DNA of 64,000 nucleotides from Comamonadaceae bacterium. Lineage in GTDB: Bacteria > Pseudomonadota > Gammaproteobacteria > Burkholderiales > Burkholderiaceae_C. The position numbers and the translations under genes were made by a program. The notes under the pieces were generated by a model that was not told where the DNA came from, made no database searches, and saw nothing but the letters and a program-made list of their open reading frames with translations. Within the stretch, counting starts at the first letter, position 1; every line of letters starts with the position of its first letter. This document shows, in pieces, positions 7,367 to 24,602 of this stretch. The DNA lies in contig JAIXSQ010000013.1 in assembly GCA_027484575.1 (NCBI GenBank), positions 293,480-357,479 of the forward strand. Direction: 5' to 3'.

Positions 7367-9664
7367 ATGGTCAAGCGATCCGCCGACGCGCAACTGCTCG
7401 CCTCGCCCGGGCTGGCCGATGCGCCCGTGCTCGACCTCATGTGCTCGCACTTCGTGCTCACGCTGGCGGCCAAGCAGGGCAGCCGCTTCAACGTGCGGCG
7501 CGACCTCAACGGGCTGCTGGCCCTGGCGGGGCGTCACCTGGTGTGGCCGGCGCCGGCGCTCGGCCGCCTTCGCGAGTTCCTGGGGCGGCGCTGCAGCGGC
7601 AACGAGTTCTGGCGTGGCCACGAGCGGCTGGGCGCCGCCGCCTTCCTCGAGCGGCACGGCACCTGGCGCGGCCCCTACGAGGAAGGCACGCTGTTCTTCT
7701 ACCTGGACGAGTACGCCAAGGACCAGCCGCGCGACCTGCTGTCCGTGCTGGCCACCACCTGCGAGTGGCTGGGCCAGGCGCTCAAGAAGCAGTCGACGCT
7801 GGTCGAGAAGAACATCGACGCCCTGGCCGGCCTGCTGCAGCTCAATCGCGCCGAGCGCGCGCTGCTGCTGTACGGCACGCTGGCGCGCTACCAGCGCGAC
7901 CTGCGCAGCATCCTGGTCGAATTCAAGGTCAACAACGCGCCCGAGGCCTACGCGGCCATCGCCGAGATCGCCGGGGTCAACGCGGCCGAGGTGGGCGAGG
8001 CGCTGCGCGCCGGCTCGCGGCTGGAGCGCATCGGCCTGGTCGAGAACCTGATCTCCGAGCACAACATCACCGACCTGGCGGACCTGATGAAGGTCAGCGA
8101 GAAGCTGCCGCCGGTGCTGATGCGCGAGTACCGCGACGAGGGCGAGCTGATGGCGGTGTTCACCCGCCCCAGCAGCAAGAGCACGCTGGGGCCGGACGAC
8201 TTCGCCTTCGTGCAGGACGACACGCAGGTGCTGTGCGCGCTGCTGCGCAACGCCGTCGAGCGCAAGGAGCTGGGCGTCAACGTGCTGTTGTATGGCCCGC
8301 CGGGCACGGGCAAGACCGAGCTGGCCAAGGTGGTGGCGCAGGCCGCGGGCCTGGAGCTGTACGAGGTCGAGTACGCCGACCGCGACGGCAACTCGCTGTC
8401 GGGCCGCGACCGCTACCGCTCGCTGCAGATCGCGCAGGTGTTCCTCAAGGGCAGCGCCCGCGCCGCGCTGCTGTTCGACGAGGTCGAGGACGTGTTCCCG
8501 CCCATCAGCACCGAGGCGGCGCAGATGCTCGCGCGCGCCGAGCAGGTGGCGCAGCCGGCCAGCGGCAGCGTCAGCGGCAAGGCCTGGGTGAACCAGATCC
8601 TGGAGAGCAACCCGGTGCCCACGCTGTGGGTCACCAACCGCATCGAGCAGATCGACCCCGCGTTCCGGCGCCGCTTCGCCTACCACCTGGAGCTCAAGTC
8701 GCCGCCGCCCGGAGCCCGCGAGTCGCTGGTGCGGCGCACGCTCGACGGCGTGACGGTGTCCGAGGACTTCGTCGCCCGGCTGACCGAGCGCAAGGGGCTC
8801 ACGCCGGCGCAGATCCGCACCGCGGTGCGCTTCGCGGGCCTGGCCGGCGGCGCGGGCCAGGCGGCCGAGGCGCTGATCGAGCGGCAGCTGCGCAATGCCG
8901 ACCAGGCGCTGGGGGCCCGGCCCGCGGCCGGCCTGCGGCCCACGGTCACCACCTGGGATGCGGCCATGCTCAACGTCGAGAGCCGCCATGCCGTGCCCCG
9001 CATCGTGCAGGCGCTCAAGGCGCGCGGCCACGGCAGCCTGTGCTTCTACGGCCCGCCCGGCACCGGCAAGACGGCGCTGGCCGAGCACATCGCGCGCAGC
9101 CTCGACCGGCCGCTGATGGTGCGCCAGGCCAGCGACCTCATGAGCAAGTTCGTCGGCGAGACCGAGCAGAACATGGCCGCGATGTTCCGTGAGGCGGAGG
9201 CCGAGCGCGCGGTGCTGCTGCTCGACGAGGCCGACAGCTTCCTGCAGGACCGCCGCGGCGCCCAGCGCACCTACGAGGTCACCGAGGTCAACGAGATGCT
9301 GCAGGGCATGGAGCGCTACGCCGGCGTGTTCGTCTGCACCACCAACCTGCTCGACCGCATCGACCAGGCGGCGCTGCGCCGCTTCACCTTCAAGCTGCGC
9401 TTCAAGCCGCTGACCGCCGCGCAGCGCGAGGCGATGTTCGTCGCCGAGGCGCTGGCGGGCGACGCGGCCGGCTTCACGCCGGACCTGCAGGCGCGGCTGC
9501 GCCGGCTCGAGCAGCTGTGCCCGGGCGACTACGCTGCGGTCAAGCGCCAGGTCGAGATCCTCGGCGACCCCTTCGCGCCCGAGGAGTTCCTGGAGCAGCT
9601 GGAGGCCGAGCACCGCATCAAGCCCGAGGTGCGCGAGGCGCGGCCGATGGGGTTCACGCTCTAG
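7367..9664 (+). CDS. Double-AAA ATPase of unknown function
   Basis: A 765-residue protein. Residues 1 to about 280 are an alpha-helical region that I do not recognise. Two AAA modules follow: Walker A LLYGPPGTGKTELAK (about 308-322) with Walker B ALLFDEVEDVFPP and sensor region WVTNRIEQIDPAFRRRFAYHLEL, then Walker A CFYGPPGTGKTALAEH (about 560-575) with Walker B AVLLLDEADSFLQDRRG and TNLLDRIDQAALRRF. The arginine-finger-like FRRRF and LRRF motifs suggest active ring ATPases like Cdc48/ClpX-type remodelers. GGAG lies 7 bases before the ATG. It stands alone and converges on recQ. No partner or protease is adjacent. Confidence 0.85.
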   Translation: MVKRSADAQLLASPGLADAPVLDLMCSHFVLTLAAKQGSRFNVRRDLNGLLALAGRHLVWPAPALGRLREFLGRRCSGNEFWRGHERLGAAAFLERHGTWRGPYEEGTLFFYLDEYAKDQPRDLLSVLATTCEWLGQALKKQSTLVEKNIDALAGLLQLNRAERALLLYGTLARYQRDLRSILVEFKVNNAPEAYAAIAEIAGVNAAEVGEALRAGSRLERIGLVENLISEHNITDLADLMKVSEKLPPVLMREYRDEGELMAVFTRPSSKSTLGPDDFAFVQDDTQVLCALLRNAVERKELGVNVLLYGPPGTGKTELAKVVAQAAGLELYEVEYADRDGNSLSGRDRYRSLQIAQVFLKGSARAALLFDEVEDVFPPISTEAAQMLARAEQVAQPASGSVSGKAWVNQILESNPVPTLWVTNRIEQIDPAFRRRFAYHLELKSPPPGARESLVRRTLDGVTVSEDFVARLTERKGLTPAQIRTAVRFAGLAGGAGQAAEALIERQLRNADQALGARPAAGLRPTVTTWDAAMLNVESRHAVPRIVQALKARGHGSLCFYGPPGTGKTALAEHIARSLDRPLMVRQASDLMSKFVGETEQNMAAMFREAEAERAVLLLDEADSFLQDRRGAQRTYEVTEVNEMLQGMERYAGVFVCTTNLLDRIDQAALRRFTFKLRFKPLTAAQREAMFVAEALAGDAAGFTPDLQARLRRLEQLCPGDYAAVKRQVEILGDPFAPEEFLEQLEAEHRIKPEVREARPMGFTL

Positions 9665-9691
9665 GGGAGCAGGGCCCCGCCTCTCCTTCCG

Positions 9692-9763
9692 TCATGCCCG
9701 CGCAGGGGCATCCACGATCAGGCGTGGCGGTCGGTCATGGATCCCCGCCTGCGCGGGGATGAC
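9692..9763. repeat. REP-like inverted repeat between convergent genes
   Basis: GTCATGCCCGCGCAGGGGCAT (from 9692) and ATCCCCGCCTGCGCGGGGATGAC (9741-9763) form a large imperfect cruciform. The right arm alone is a perfect 8-bp hairpin ATCCCCGC-CTGC-GCGGGGAT. The right arm recurs at 44764-44786 with near identity. Position between convergent stop codons suggests a shared bidirectional terminator or a REP element. Confidence 0.7.
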
Positions 9764-9790
9764 GGCGGGCACGGGCGACTGGCCGGTGGC

Positions 9791-11671
<1,881 letters not shown>

Positions 11672-11725
11672 GGGACCCGATTGTCCTCAACCGGACGACC
11701 GGCCCTGCCGGCGACCCTGCCGCCC

Positions 11726-11763
11726 CTTAGGCGAATTGCTTAAGCGGCTTAGGCGAAGCGCCT
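11726..11763. promoter_or_regulatory. Direct repeats CTTAGGCGAA in the recQ / kinase intergenic region
   Basis: CTTAGGCGAA occurs at 11726-11735 and 11748-11757, exactly 22 bp (two helical turns) apart, with the palindrome GCTTAAGC (11738-11745) between them. The second copy leads into the hairpin AGGCG-AAG-CGCCT (11751-11763). This phasing is typical of tandem binding by a dimeric activator. It lies between divergent promoters. Confidence 0.45.
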
Positions 11764-11873
11764 CTCAAGTCGAACGGTTCAGCTTCCTAGCATCCGTCAG
11801 CCATGACGCATGCAGTTCCGCGACGGGGAGACGAACGACGGCATCCAGGCGGCGCCCACGCCGGGAGGATGCC

Positions 11874-13700
<1,827 letters not shown>

Positions 13701-13719
13701 GCGCGCGAGGGCGGCTCCC

Positions 13720-13725
13720 TACAAT
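13720..13725 (+). promoter_or_regulatory. -10 box TACAAT of metH1, leaderless arrangement
   Basis: TACAAT ends 8 bases before the metH1 ATG (13734), so transcription would begin at or beside the start codon. No ribosome-binding site lies between. Confidence 0.55.
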
Positions 13726-13733
13726 TCGGGCCC

Positions 13734-14777
<1,044 letters not shown>

Positions 14778-14818
14778 GCCCGCCGCCCGCCACCGCCCCG
14801 GTCCGCCGCCGGCGCGAG

Positions 14819-16699
14819 GTGGCGGGCTTCGCGCTCCTGGGCGCCGGCGTCGGGCTGGTGACCGGGGTGCCGGGCCTCGAGGTCCGCCTGGCCCCGGCCC
14901 TCTACGGGTCGGTGCACCTGCTGCTGGAGCTGGTCTCGGTGGTCGTCGCCGCGCTGGTGGCCGCCACCGGCTGGCACACGCTGCACCGGCACCCCAGCCG
15001 GCAGCTGGCGGTGGTGGTCTGCGCCTACGCGGGCGTGGCGGTGCTGGACCTGGCCCATGCGCTCCTGTTCGAAGGCATGCCCACGTTCTTGGGGCCCACG
15101 GGTGCGGGCCGGGCCGTCGCACCGCACCTGGCGGCGCGCCTGCTGGCCGGCATCGCCCTGCTGGCCGTCGTGTGGATGCCCACGCACGCGGTGATCAGCC
15201 GGCGCGGCCGCTGGGCGCTGCTGGCCGGCGTGGGCACGCTGGCGGTGGCGCTGGCCGCCGTCGACCAGTACTGGCCGGGCCTGCGGGCCCTGCTGCTGCA
15301 GCCGGGGGTCGGGCCGACCCTGCTGAAGGATGCGCTGGAGGCCCTGGTGGTGCTGCTGTATGCCGGCGTGGCCTGGGGCCTGTGGCGCCGGCTGCACGTG
15401 GAGCCCGCGCGTTCGCTGCGCCTGCTGCTGGTGGCGGCGGTGCTCATGGCGCTGTCGGAGCTGTCCGTGGCGCTGTACCGCCATCCCACCGACCTGGCCA
15501 ACCTGCTCGGCCACCTACTGAAGGTGGCCTCGTACGTGGTCGTCTACCGCGCCGTGTTCGTGCGCATGGTGCTCGAGCCCTGGGCCGCGCTGGACCGCGC
15601 GCGCGTCGCGGTGGCCGCCGGCGAGGCGCGCTGGCGGATGCTGTTCGCCCACAGCCTGGACGCGGTGCTGGTCACCACGCCGGAAGGCGCCGTGGTGGCC
15701 GCCAACCCGGCGGCCTGCCAGCTGTTCGGCCGCACCGAGGACGAGCTGCGCGACGGCGGGCGCTCCATGGTGGTCGACCCGCACGACGGCGAGCGCCTGC
15801 GCGAGCTGCTCGCGCGCCGCGGCCGCGACGGGCGCGTCAAGGGCGAGCTGCGCTTCCGGCGGGGCGATGGCGAGGTCTTCGACGCCGAACTCACCTCCAC
15901 CCTGTACCAGGACGAGGCCGGCGCCTGGCATGCCAGCCTGCTGGTGCGCGACATCACCGAGCGCAAGCGGCGCGACCGCGAGGCGCTGCGGCTGGCCCAG
16001 CTGGAGGCCGCCAACGCCGAGCTCGAGCGCTTCTCGTACGCGCTGGCGCACGACCTGCGCGCGCCGCTCGCGTCGGTGGCCGGCTTCGCCGGTGCGCTCG
16101 ACGCGGCGGTGCAGGAGCGGCGCACCGAGCGGCTGCCGCATTTCGTCGACCGCATCCAGGCCAACGCGCAGCGGATGGAGGCCATGGTCGAGGGCCTGCT
16201 GGCGCTGGCCAAGCTGTCGCGCGACGCGCTGCAGCCCGCACCGGTCGACCTGTCGGCACTGGCCCGCGAGCTGCTGCAGCAGCTGCGCGAGCGTGACCCG
16301 CAGCGCACCGTCGAGGCCGTCGTGCAGGACGGCCTGCGGGCGCAGGCCGACCCGCGGCTGGCCGGCCTGCTGCTGCAGAACCTGCTGGAGAACGCCTGGA
16401 AGTTCACCGCCCGGGTGCCCGCGGCACGCATCGAGGTGGGCGGCGCCGACGGCCCCGGCGGGGAGGCGGTCTACTGGGTGGCCGACAACGGCGTGGGATT
16501 CGACATGGCCGACGCCGGCCGCCTGTTCGATCCGTTCCAGCGCCTGCATCCGCAGGCCAGCTTCCCGGGCCACGGCATCGGGCTGGCGAACGTCAAGCGG
16601 GTGGTGGAGCGGCACGGCGGCCGCGTGTGGGCCGATGCGCACCCCGGCGGCGGCGCGGTGTTCCGCTTCACGCTGGGCACGGCGCCGGCGGACGCCTGA
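14819..16699 (+). CDS. Membrane sensor histidine kinase (MASE3-like, PAS, HisKA, HATPase)
   Basis: A 626-residue protein. The N-terminal about 255 residues hold seven or eight membrane spans ending in LLKVASYVVVYRAVFVRMVLEPW, which resembles the MASE3 sensor domain. One PAS domain follows (about 275-385, WRMLFAHSLDAVLVTTPEGAVVAANPAA...VRDITERK). Then comes a phytochrome-kinase-like HisKA (FSYALAHDLRAPLASV, His about 410) and an HATPase (LLENAWKFT, ADNGVGFD, GHGIGLANVKRVVERHGG). The GTG start is weakly supported, with no clear ribosome-binding site and no better in-frame start after the metH1 stop. No response regulator is adjacent. It lies between the two halves of metH. Confidence 0.82.
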   Translation: MAGFALLGAGVGLVTGVPGLEVRLAPALYGSVHLLLELVSVVVAALVAATGWHTLHRHPSRQLAVVVCAYAGVAVLDLAHALLFEGMPTFLGPTGAGRAVAPHLAARLLAGIALLAVVWMPTHAVISRRGRWALLAGVGTLAVALAAVDQYWPGLRALLLQPGVGPTLLKDALEALVVLLYAGVAWGLWRRLHVEPARSLRLLLVAAVLMALSELSVALYRHPTDLANLLGHLLKVASYVVVYRAVFVRMVLEPWAALDRARVAVAAGEARWRMLFAHSLDAVLVTTPEGAVVAANPAACQLFGRTEDELRDGGRSMVVDPHDGERLRELLARRGRDGRVKGELRFRRGDGEVFDAELTSTLYQDEAGAWHASLLVRDITERKRRDREALRLAQLEAANAELERFSYALAHDLRAPLASVAGFAGALDAAVQERRTERLPHFVDRIQANAQRMEAMVEGLLALAKLSRDALQPAPVDLSALARELLQQLRERDPQRTVEAVVQDGLRAQADPRLAGLLLQNLLENAWKFTARVPAARIEVGGADGPGGEAVYWVADNGVGFDMADAGRLFDPFQRLHPQASFPGHGIGLANVKRVVERHGGRVWADAHPGGGAVFRFTLGTAPADA

Positions 16700-16720
16700 A
16701 GGCGCCCGCGGCGGCCCCGT

Positions 16721-17725
16721 TCACTGCGGCTGGAAGCCGCTGGCCTTGATGATCCGCGCCCAGGTGGCGGTGTAGGCGCGCTCGCGCTGGGCCAGCTGCT
16801 GCTGCGGCATGTAGCCCACGGCCAGGCCCATGGCGGTCAGGCGCTCGCGCACGTCGGGCTGCGCGATCACCTTGGCCACCGCATCGCCCAGGCGGTCGAG
16901 CACCGGCTGCGGCGTGCCCGCCGGCGCGAACAGGCCGTAGTAGGGCACGTCCTCGAAGCCGGCCAGGCCCAGCTCGGCGAAGGTCGGCACCTCGGGCAGC
17001 GCGGCCTGGCGCGCATTGCCCATCACCGCCACCACGCGGATCTTGCCGGCCTTGTGGTTCTCGATGAAGTCGGGGATGGAGCCCACGCCGGCGCCGATCT
17101 GGTTGCCCAGCATGTCGGCCATCATGGGCGCGCTGCCGCGGTAGGGCGCGGCCGCCAGGTCCAGGCCCCATTTCTGGCCGATCACCTTGACCGCGAACTC
17201 GGGCACCGAGGCCGGCGCGGGCACGCCCACGTTGCCCTTGCCGCCCTGCGACTTCACCCAGGTCACGTACTCGGGCAGGCTGCGCGCCGGCGTGCCGCCG
17301 GAGACCGCCAGCGCGTTGACGAAGGTGGCGAAGCCGGCCACCGGCACGAAGTCCTTGGCCGGCTCGAAGCCCGGCGCCTTGGTCACCTGCGGCAGGATGG
17401 AGATGGTGTGGTCGTGCGACAGGAACAGCGTGTGGCCGTCGGCCGGCGCGGCCTTGAGCGCCTGGGCGGCGATCTGGCCGCCGGCACCGGCACGGTTCTC
17501 GACCACCACCGGCTGGCCCAGCTGGTCCTTGAGCTTGTCGGCCAGGGCGCGCGCGATCGCGTCGGTGCCGCCGCCGGGCGGGAAGCCCACCAGGATGCGC
17601 ACCGGCGTGGCGGCATTGCCGATCGGCTGGGCCAGGGCGGGCAGGGCGGCGCCGGCGGCCAGGGCGGCGGCGGTGGCCAGGACCAGGCGGCGGGTGGGGA
17701 GGCGGCGGATGGCGGGGGCAGACAT
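16721..17725 (-). CDS. Bug-family tripartite tricarboxylate transporter substrate receptor
   Basis: A 334-residue periplasmic binding protein. The signal peptide has a twin-arginine-like [26 protein letters not shown]. The Bug signature follows: [60 protein letters not shown]. Such receptors bind carboxylates; the ligand cannot be read from sequence and no TctB/TctA partner is near, as is usual for orphan Bug genes in Burkholderiales. The ATG at 17725 is chosen because AGGAGAACCGC precedes it. It is divergent from the SAH-riboswitch-controlled metH2. Confidence 0.92.
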   Translation of the reverse strand: MSAPAIRRLPTRRLVLATAAALAAGAALPALAQPIGNAATPVRILVGFPPGGGTDAIARALADKLKDQLGQPVVVENRAGAGGQIAAQALKAAPADGHTLFLSHDHTISILPQVTKAPGFEPAKDFVPVAGFATFVNALAVSGGTPARSLPEYVTWVKSQGGKGNVGVPAPASVPEFAVKVIGQKWGLDLAAAPYRGSAPMMADMLGNQIGAGVGSIPDFIENHKAGKIRVVAVMGNARQAALPEVPTFAELGLAGFEDVPYYGLFAPAGTPQPVLDRLGDAVAKVIAQPDVRERLTAMGLAVGYMPQQQLAQRERAYTATWARIIKASGFQPQ

Positions 17726-17783
17726 GCGGTTCTCCTGTGCTGGGCAACGATCCAGCCGCGCATTGTGCCGTGGCGCCCCCGGG

Positions 17784-17789
17784 TAGAAT
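17784..17789 (+). promoter_or_regulatory. -10 box TAGAAT of the metH2 transcript
   Basis: TAGAAT lies about 10 bases before the riboswitch aptamer, which places the transcription start near 17796. No convincing -35 box was found at the standard spacing. Confidence 0.5.
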
Positions 17790-17798
17790 CGGCGCCTT

Positions 17799-17875
17799 CC
17801 TCGAGGAGCGTTGCAGCGCCGCGGCACCCGCGGCGTCAGGCTCGAGGCCCCATCCGGACGAACGACGCTCACCCG
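17799..17875 (+). ncRNA. S-adenosylhomocysteine (SAH) riboswitch
   Basis: The 97-bp leader of metH2 contains the conserved SAH-riboswitch core: GAGGAGCGTTGCAGC (17803-17817), CAGGCTCGAG (17837-17846) and AACGACGCTCACC (17861-17873). P1 is CCTCGAG/CTCGAGG (17799-17805 with 17841-17847). P2 is CGCCGCGG/CCGCGGCG (17817-17824 with 17828-17835). The pseudoknot pairing GAGCGTT with AACGACGCTC is available. The class is known upstream of ahcY and metH in proteobacteria and activates expression when SAH accumulates, which fits SAH recycling to methionine. Confidence 0.9.
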
Positions 17876-17892
17876 TGCAACCACCGGTGAGC
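17867..17892 (+). promoter_or_regulatory. Alternative hairpin sequestering the metH2 ribosome-binding site
   Basis: GCTCACC (17867-17873), the 3' strand of the SAH aptamer, is fully complementary to GGTGAGC (17886-17892), which contains the GGTGAG ribosome-binding site 4 bases before the metH2 ATG. The two pairings of GCTCACC are mutually exclusive, so SAH binding should free the ribosome-binding site. Confidence 0.65.
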
Positions 17893-17895
17893 CCC

Positions 17896-20628
<2,733 letters not shown>

Positions 20629-20716
20629 GCCGCCGACGCGGCGCTGCCCGGCCGCCCGCCCGCGGCGTCGGCGGCTGCCTACGCGCCGCGCCGCGCCGCC
20701 GCGCCAGCATGGCGCG

Positions 20717-21649
20717 ATGGGCCTGCGTGCTGCATTCCACCCGGCCGGCGCCTGGCCGGCCCGCCTGCTGCGTCCGGTGCGCCCGCTGCTGCGCGCGGTG
20801 CAGCTGTGGAGCGACGCGGGCGGGCTGAGCATGGCCGCGGCCATGTCGTTCTACGGCGTGCTGAGCCTGGCGCCGCTGCTGCTGGTGGTGGTGGCCCTGC
20901 TGGGCTGGTGGGTCGACCGCTCCGTGCTGCAGGCGCAGGTGCTGGCCCAGATGCGCGACGTCATGGGCCCGCAGGGCGCGGCCGTGGTCGAGCAGGCGCT
21001 GCACAGCGCCGCCCAGCCCCGCGAGGGCCTGCTGGCCACGGGCATCGGCTTCGGCGTGCTGGTGTTCGGCGCCACCGGGGTGTTCGGCGAGCTGCAGGAG
21101 GCCTTCGCCCGCGTGTGGGCCGACGGTGCCGACCCGCCGCCCTCGGGCTGGCGCCACACCGCCTCGCTGCGGCTGCGCGGCGTGGCCTACATCCTGGCCT
21201 TCGGCTTCCTGCTGCTGGTGTCGCTGGTGCTGTCGGCGCTGCTGTCGATCTTCGCCGGCTGGGCCGGCGAGTACCTGGCGCTCGAGGCGGTGCTGCGGGT
21301 CGTCAACGAGGCCCTGTCCTTCGGGCTGTGCGCCGCGCTGTTCGTGGCCCTGATGCGGCTGAGCGTGGGGCCCAAGCCCACGCTGCGGCACCTGGTGCTC
21401 GGCGGCGTGGTCGGGGCCATGCTGTTCACCGCGGGGCGGCAGGTGCTCACGCTGTACCTGTCCACCGCCGCCGTGGTTTCGGCCTACGGCGCGGCCGGCT
21501 CGCTGGTGGTGCTGCTGATGTGGATCTACTTCTCGGCCGCCGTGCTGCTGCTGGGCGCCGGCTGCGCCAAGGCGGCGCAGGAAGCGGGGCAGGGCGCCGG
21601 GCAGGGCGGGCGGGCGGCCCGGCCCCCGGACGGCGCACCGGCCGCCTGA
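20717..21649 (+). CDS. YihY/BrkB-family inner-membrane protein
   Basis: A 310-residue integral membrane protein with about six spans, beginning LWSDAGGLSMAAAMSFYGVLSLAPLLLVVVALLGWW and containing the family's SAYGAAGSLVVLLMWIYFSAAVLLLGA near the end. Members were once called RNase BN or BrkB serum-resistance proteins; the actual function is unsettled. The start has no strong ribosome-binding site. It converges on comM with only 5 bp between the stop codons. Confidence 0.88.
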   Translation: MGLRAAFHPAGAWPARLLRPVRPLLRAVQLWSDAGGLSMAAAMSFYGVLSLAPLLLVVVALLGWWVDRSVLQAQVLAQMRDVMGPQGAAVVEQALHSAAQPREGLLATGIGFGVLVFGATGVFGELQEAFARVWADGADPPPSGWRHTASLRLRGVAYILAFGFLLLVSLVLSALLSIFAGWAGEYLALEAVLRVVNEALSFGLCAALFVALMRLSVGPKPTLRHLVLGGVVGAMLFTAGRQVLTLYLSTAAVVSAYGAAGSLVVLLMWIYFSAAVLLLGAGCAKAAQEAGQGAGQGGRAARPPDGAPAA

Positions 21650-21654
21650 GCGCC

Positions 21655-23193
21655 TCAGCGCAGGCCGGGCAGCACCCGGCGCAGCTGCACCGCCTCGGCC
21701 ACGTGGGCCACCTGCACCGTGGCGCTGCCGGCCAGGTCGGCCACGGTGCGCGCCACGCGCAGCACCCGGGTGGTGGCGCGGGCGCTCCAGCCCAGCCGGC
21801 CGGCCGCGTGCTGCAGGAAGCCGCCGGCCGCCGCCTCGAGCGCCAGGTGTGCCTCGAGCGCAGCGCCGGCCAGGGCCTGGTTGGCGCAGCCCTGGCGCGC
21901 CAGTGCGCGCCCGCGCGCGGCCAGGCAGCGGACGCGCACCACGGCGGTGGGCTCGCCAGGCGGCGCCTGCAGCAGTTCGGCCGGGGGCAGCGCCGGCACC
22001 TCGACGTGCAGGTCGATGCGGTCCAGCAGCGGGCCGGACAACCGTCCCTGGTAGCGGGCCACCTGCTCGGGCGTGCAGCGGCAGGCGTGCTGCGCCGCAC
22101 CCAGCCAGCCGCAGGGGCAGGGGTTCATCGCTGCCACCAGCAGCACCTCGGCCGGGAAGCTCGCGCGCACGCCGGCACGCGCGATGCGGATGTGGCCGCT
22201 CTCCAGCGGCTCGCGCAGGGCCTCCAGTGCGGGCCGCGGGAACTCGGGCAGCTCGTCCAGGAAGAGCACGCCGTGGTGGGCCAGCGAGATCTCGCCGGGA
22301 CGCGGCGGCGAGCCGCCACCCACCAGCGCCGCGGCGCTCGCCCCGTGGTGCGGTGACCGCACGGGCCGCTTGCCCCAGTCGTCCAGGCCGAAGCAGCCGG
22401 CCAGGCTGGCGACCGCCGCGGTCTCCAGGGCCTGCGCGACGTCCAGCGGCGGCAGCAGCCCTGCCAGCCGGTGGGCCAGCATGGACTTGCCGCCGCCCGG
22501 CGGACCCACCAGCAGCAGGCCGTGGTGGCCGGCGGCGGCGATCTCCAGGGCCCGGCGGGCGCCGGCCTGCCCGCGTACGTCGGCCAGGTCGGGGCCGGCG
22601 GGGTCGGGCAAGGGGCCGGACGCGGCCGCCAGGCGGACCCATCCTGGGCCGGGCGGCAACGGGGGCTGCGGCCCGGCGGGCTGGAAGCGCCCGACCACGT
22701 CCAGCAGGTGGGCCGCCCGCCAGACCTGGGCCCCCGGCACCAGCGCGGCCTCCTCGGCGCTGCCGGCCGGCAGCGCCAAGCGCACGGCCGGCGTGCAGCC
22801 GGTGGCCGCCAGTCCCATCGCCAGGCCGCCGCGCACCGGCCGCAGGGCGCCGCCCAGCGAGAGCTCGCCGGCGAATTCCCAGCCCTCCAGCGCCGTGGCG
22901 TCGAGCTGCCCGCTGGCCGCCAGGATGCCCAGTGCGATCGGCAGGTCGAAGCGGCCGGACTCCTTGGGCAGGTCGGCTGGCGCCAGATTGACGGTGATGC
23001 GGCGGTCGTGCGGGAAGGCCAGGCCGCTGGTGAGCAGGGCCGCGCGCACGCGCTCGCGCGCTTCCTTGACCTCGACCTCGGCCAGGCCCACCAGGGTGAA
23101 CTGCGGCAGGCCTGGCGCCAAGTGCACCTCGACCTGCACCGGTTCGGCCGCCAGGCCGGCCAGCGCCCGGCTGCGCACCAAAGACAGGCCCAT
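21655..23193 (-). CDS. comM: ComM/YifB-family Mg-chelatase-like AAA ATPase
   Basis: A 512-residue protein that acts as a branch-migration helicase in natural transformation in studied species. It starts MGLSLVRSRALAGLAAEPVQVEVHLAPGLPQFTLVGL, has the N-terminal Lon-like fold, a central AAA domain with Walker A LLLVGPPGGGKSMLAHRL and Walker B GVLFLDELPEF, a zinc-like cysteine cluster (CPCGW...CRCTPEQ), and the C-terminal Mg_chelatase_C region (NQALAG...TRVLRVARTVADLAG). The start at 23193 matches the family N-terminus; the longer frame adds an unconserved head. It is not a bacteriochlorophyll chelatase. Confidence 0.93.
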   Translation of the reverse strand: MGLSLVRSRALAGLAAEPVQVEVHLAPGLPQFTLVGLAEVEVKEARERVRAALLTSGLAFPHDRRITVNLAPADLPKESGRFDLPIALGILAASGQLDATALEGWEFAGELSLGGALRPVRGGLAMGLAATGCTPAVRLALPAGSAEEAALVPGAQVWRAAHLLDVVGRFQPAGPQPPLPPGPGWVRLAAASGPLPDPAGPDLADVRGQAGARRALEIAAAGHHGLLLVGPPGGGKSMLAHRLAGLLPPLDVAQALETAAVASLAGCFGLDDWGKRPVRSPHHGASAAALVGGGSPPRPGEISLAHHGVLFLDELPEFPRPALEALREPLESGHIRIARAGVRASFPAEVLLVAAMNPCPCGWLGAAQHACRCTPEQVARYQGRLSGPLLDRIDLHVEVPALPPAELLQAPPGEPTAVVRVRCLAARGRALARQGCANQALAGAALEAHLALEAAAGGFLQHAAGRLGWSARATTRVLRVARTVADLAGSATVQVAHVAEAVQLRRVLPGLR

Positions 23194-23254
23194 GGCCACG
23201 CGCCTCCCCAATTGGGTGCGCTCACCAGCCGGGCGCACGTCGGCGGAACGCGCG

Positions 23255-23271
23255 TGCACCGTTGAAGTGCG
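23255..23271. promoter_or_regulatory. Candidate NtrC-binding site
   Basis: TGCACC-GTTGA-AGTGCG matches the NtrC pattern TGCACC-N5-GGTGCA at 10 of 12 positions. It lies about 90 bp upstream of the sigma-54 promoter, the usual enhancer distance. Confidence 0.45.
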
Positions 23272-23346
23272 CACCGGGGGTTCCTGACTTGTGCAACGCA
23301 GCAGCCAGCCACGCGGATGTCATCTGTCCGAAGGGGCCGGGGCAGG

Positions 23347-23363
23347 TGGCACGGCTCCTGCTA
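23347..23363 (+). promoter_or_regulatory. Sigma-54 promoter of torF-glnK-amtB
   Basis: TGGCACGGCTCCTGCTA carries the invariant GG (23348-23349) and GC (23360-23361) with exactly 10 bases between. The -24 element TGGCACG is a full consensus match and the -12 element is CTGCT against TTGCT. It lies 44 bp upstream of the torF start and implies control by RpoN with an activator such as NtrC. Confidence 0.8.
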
Positions 23364-23406
23364 AGAGTCTTTCCGCAACCCTTTCCTACCAAGACGGAGT
23401 GATTCG

Positions 23407-24571
<1,165 letters not shown>

Positions 24572-24602
24572 GCAGTCACCCCAAGGAACAAAGAGACAGA
24601 CC

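Noticed and set aside
21655..23193. Second magnesium chelatase gene for bacteriochlorophyll
   Set aside because: The protein has the ComM/YifB layout (Lon-like N-domain, MGLSLVRSRA start) and not the BchI insert; it lies 32 kb from the bch cluster.
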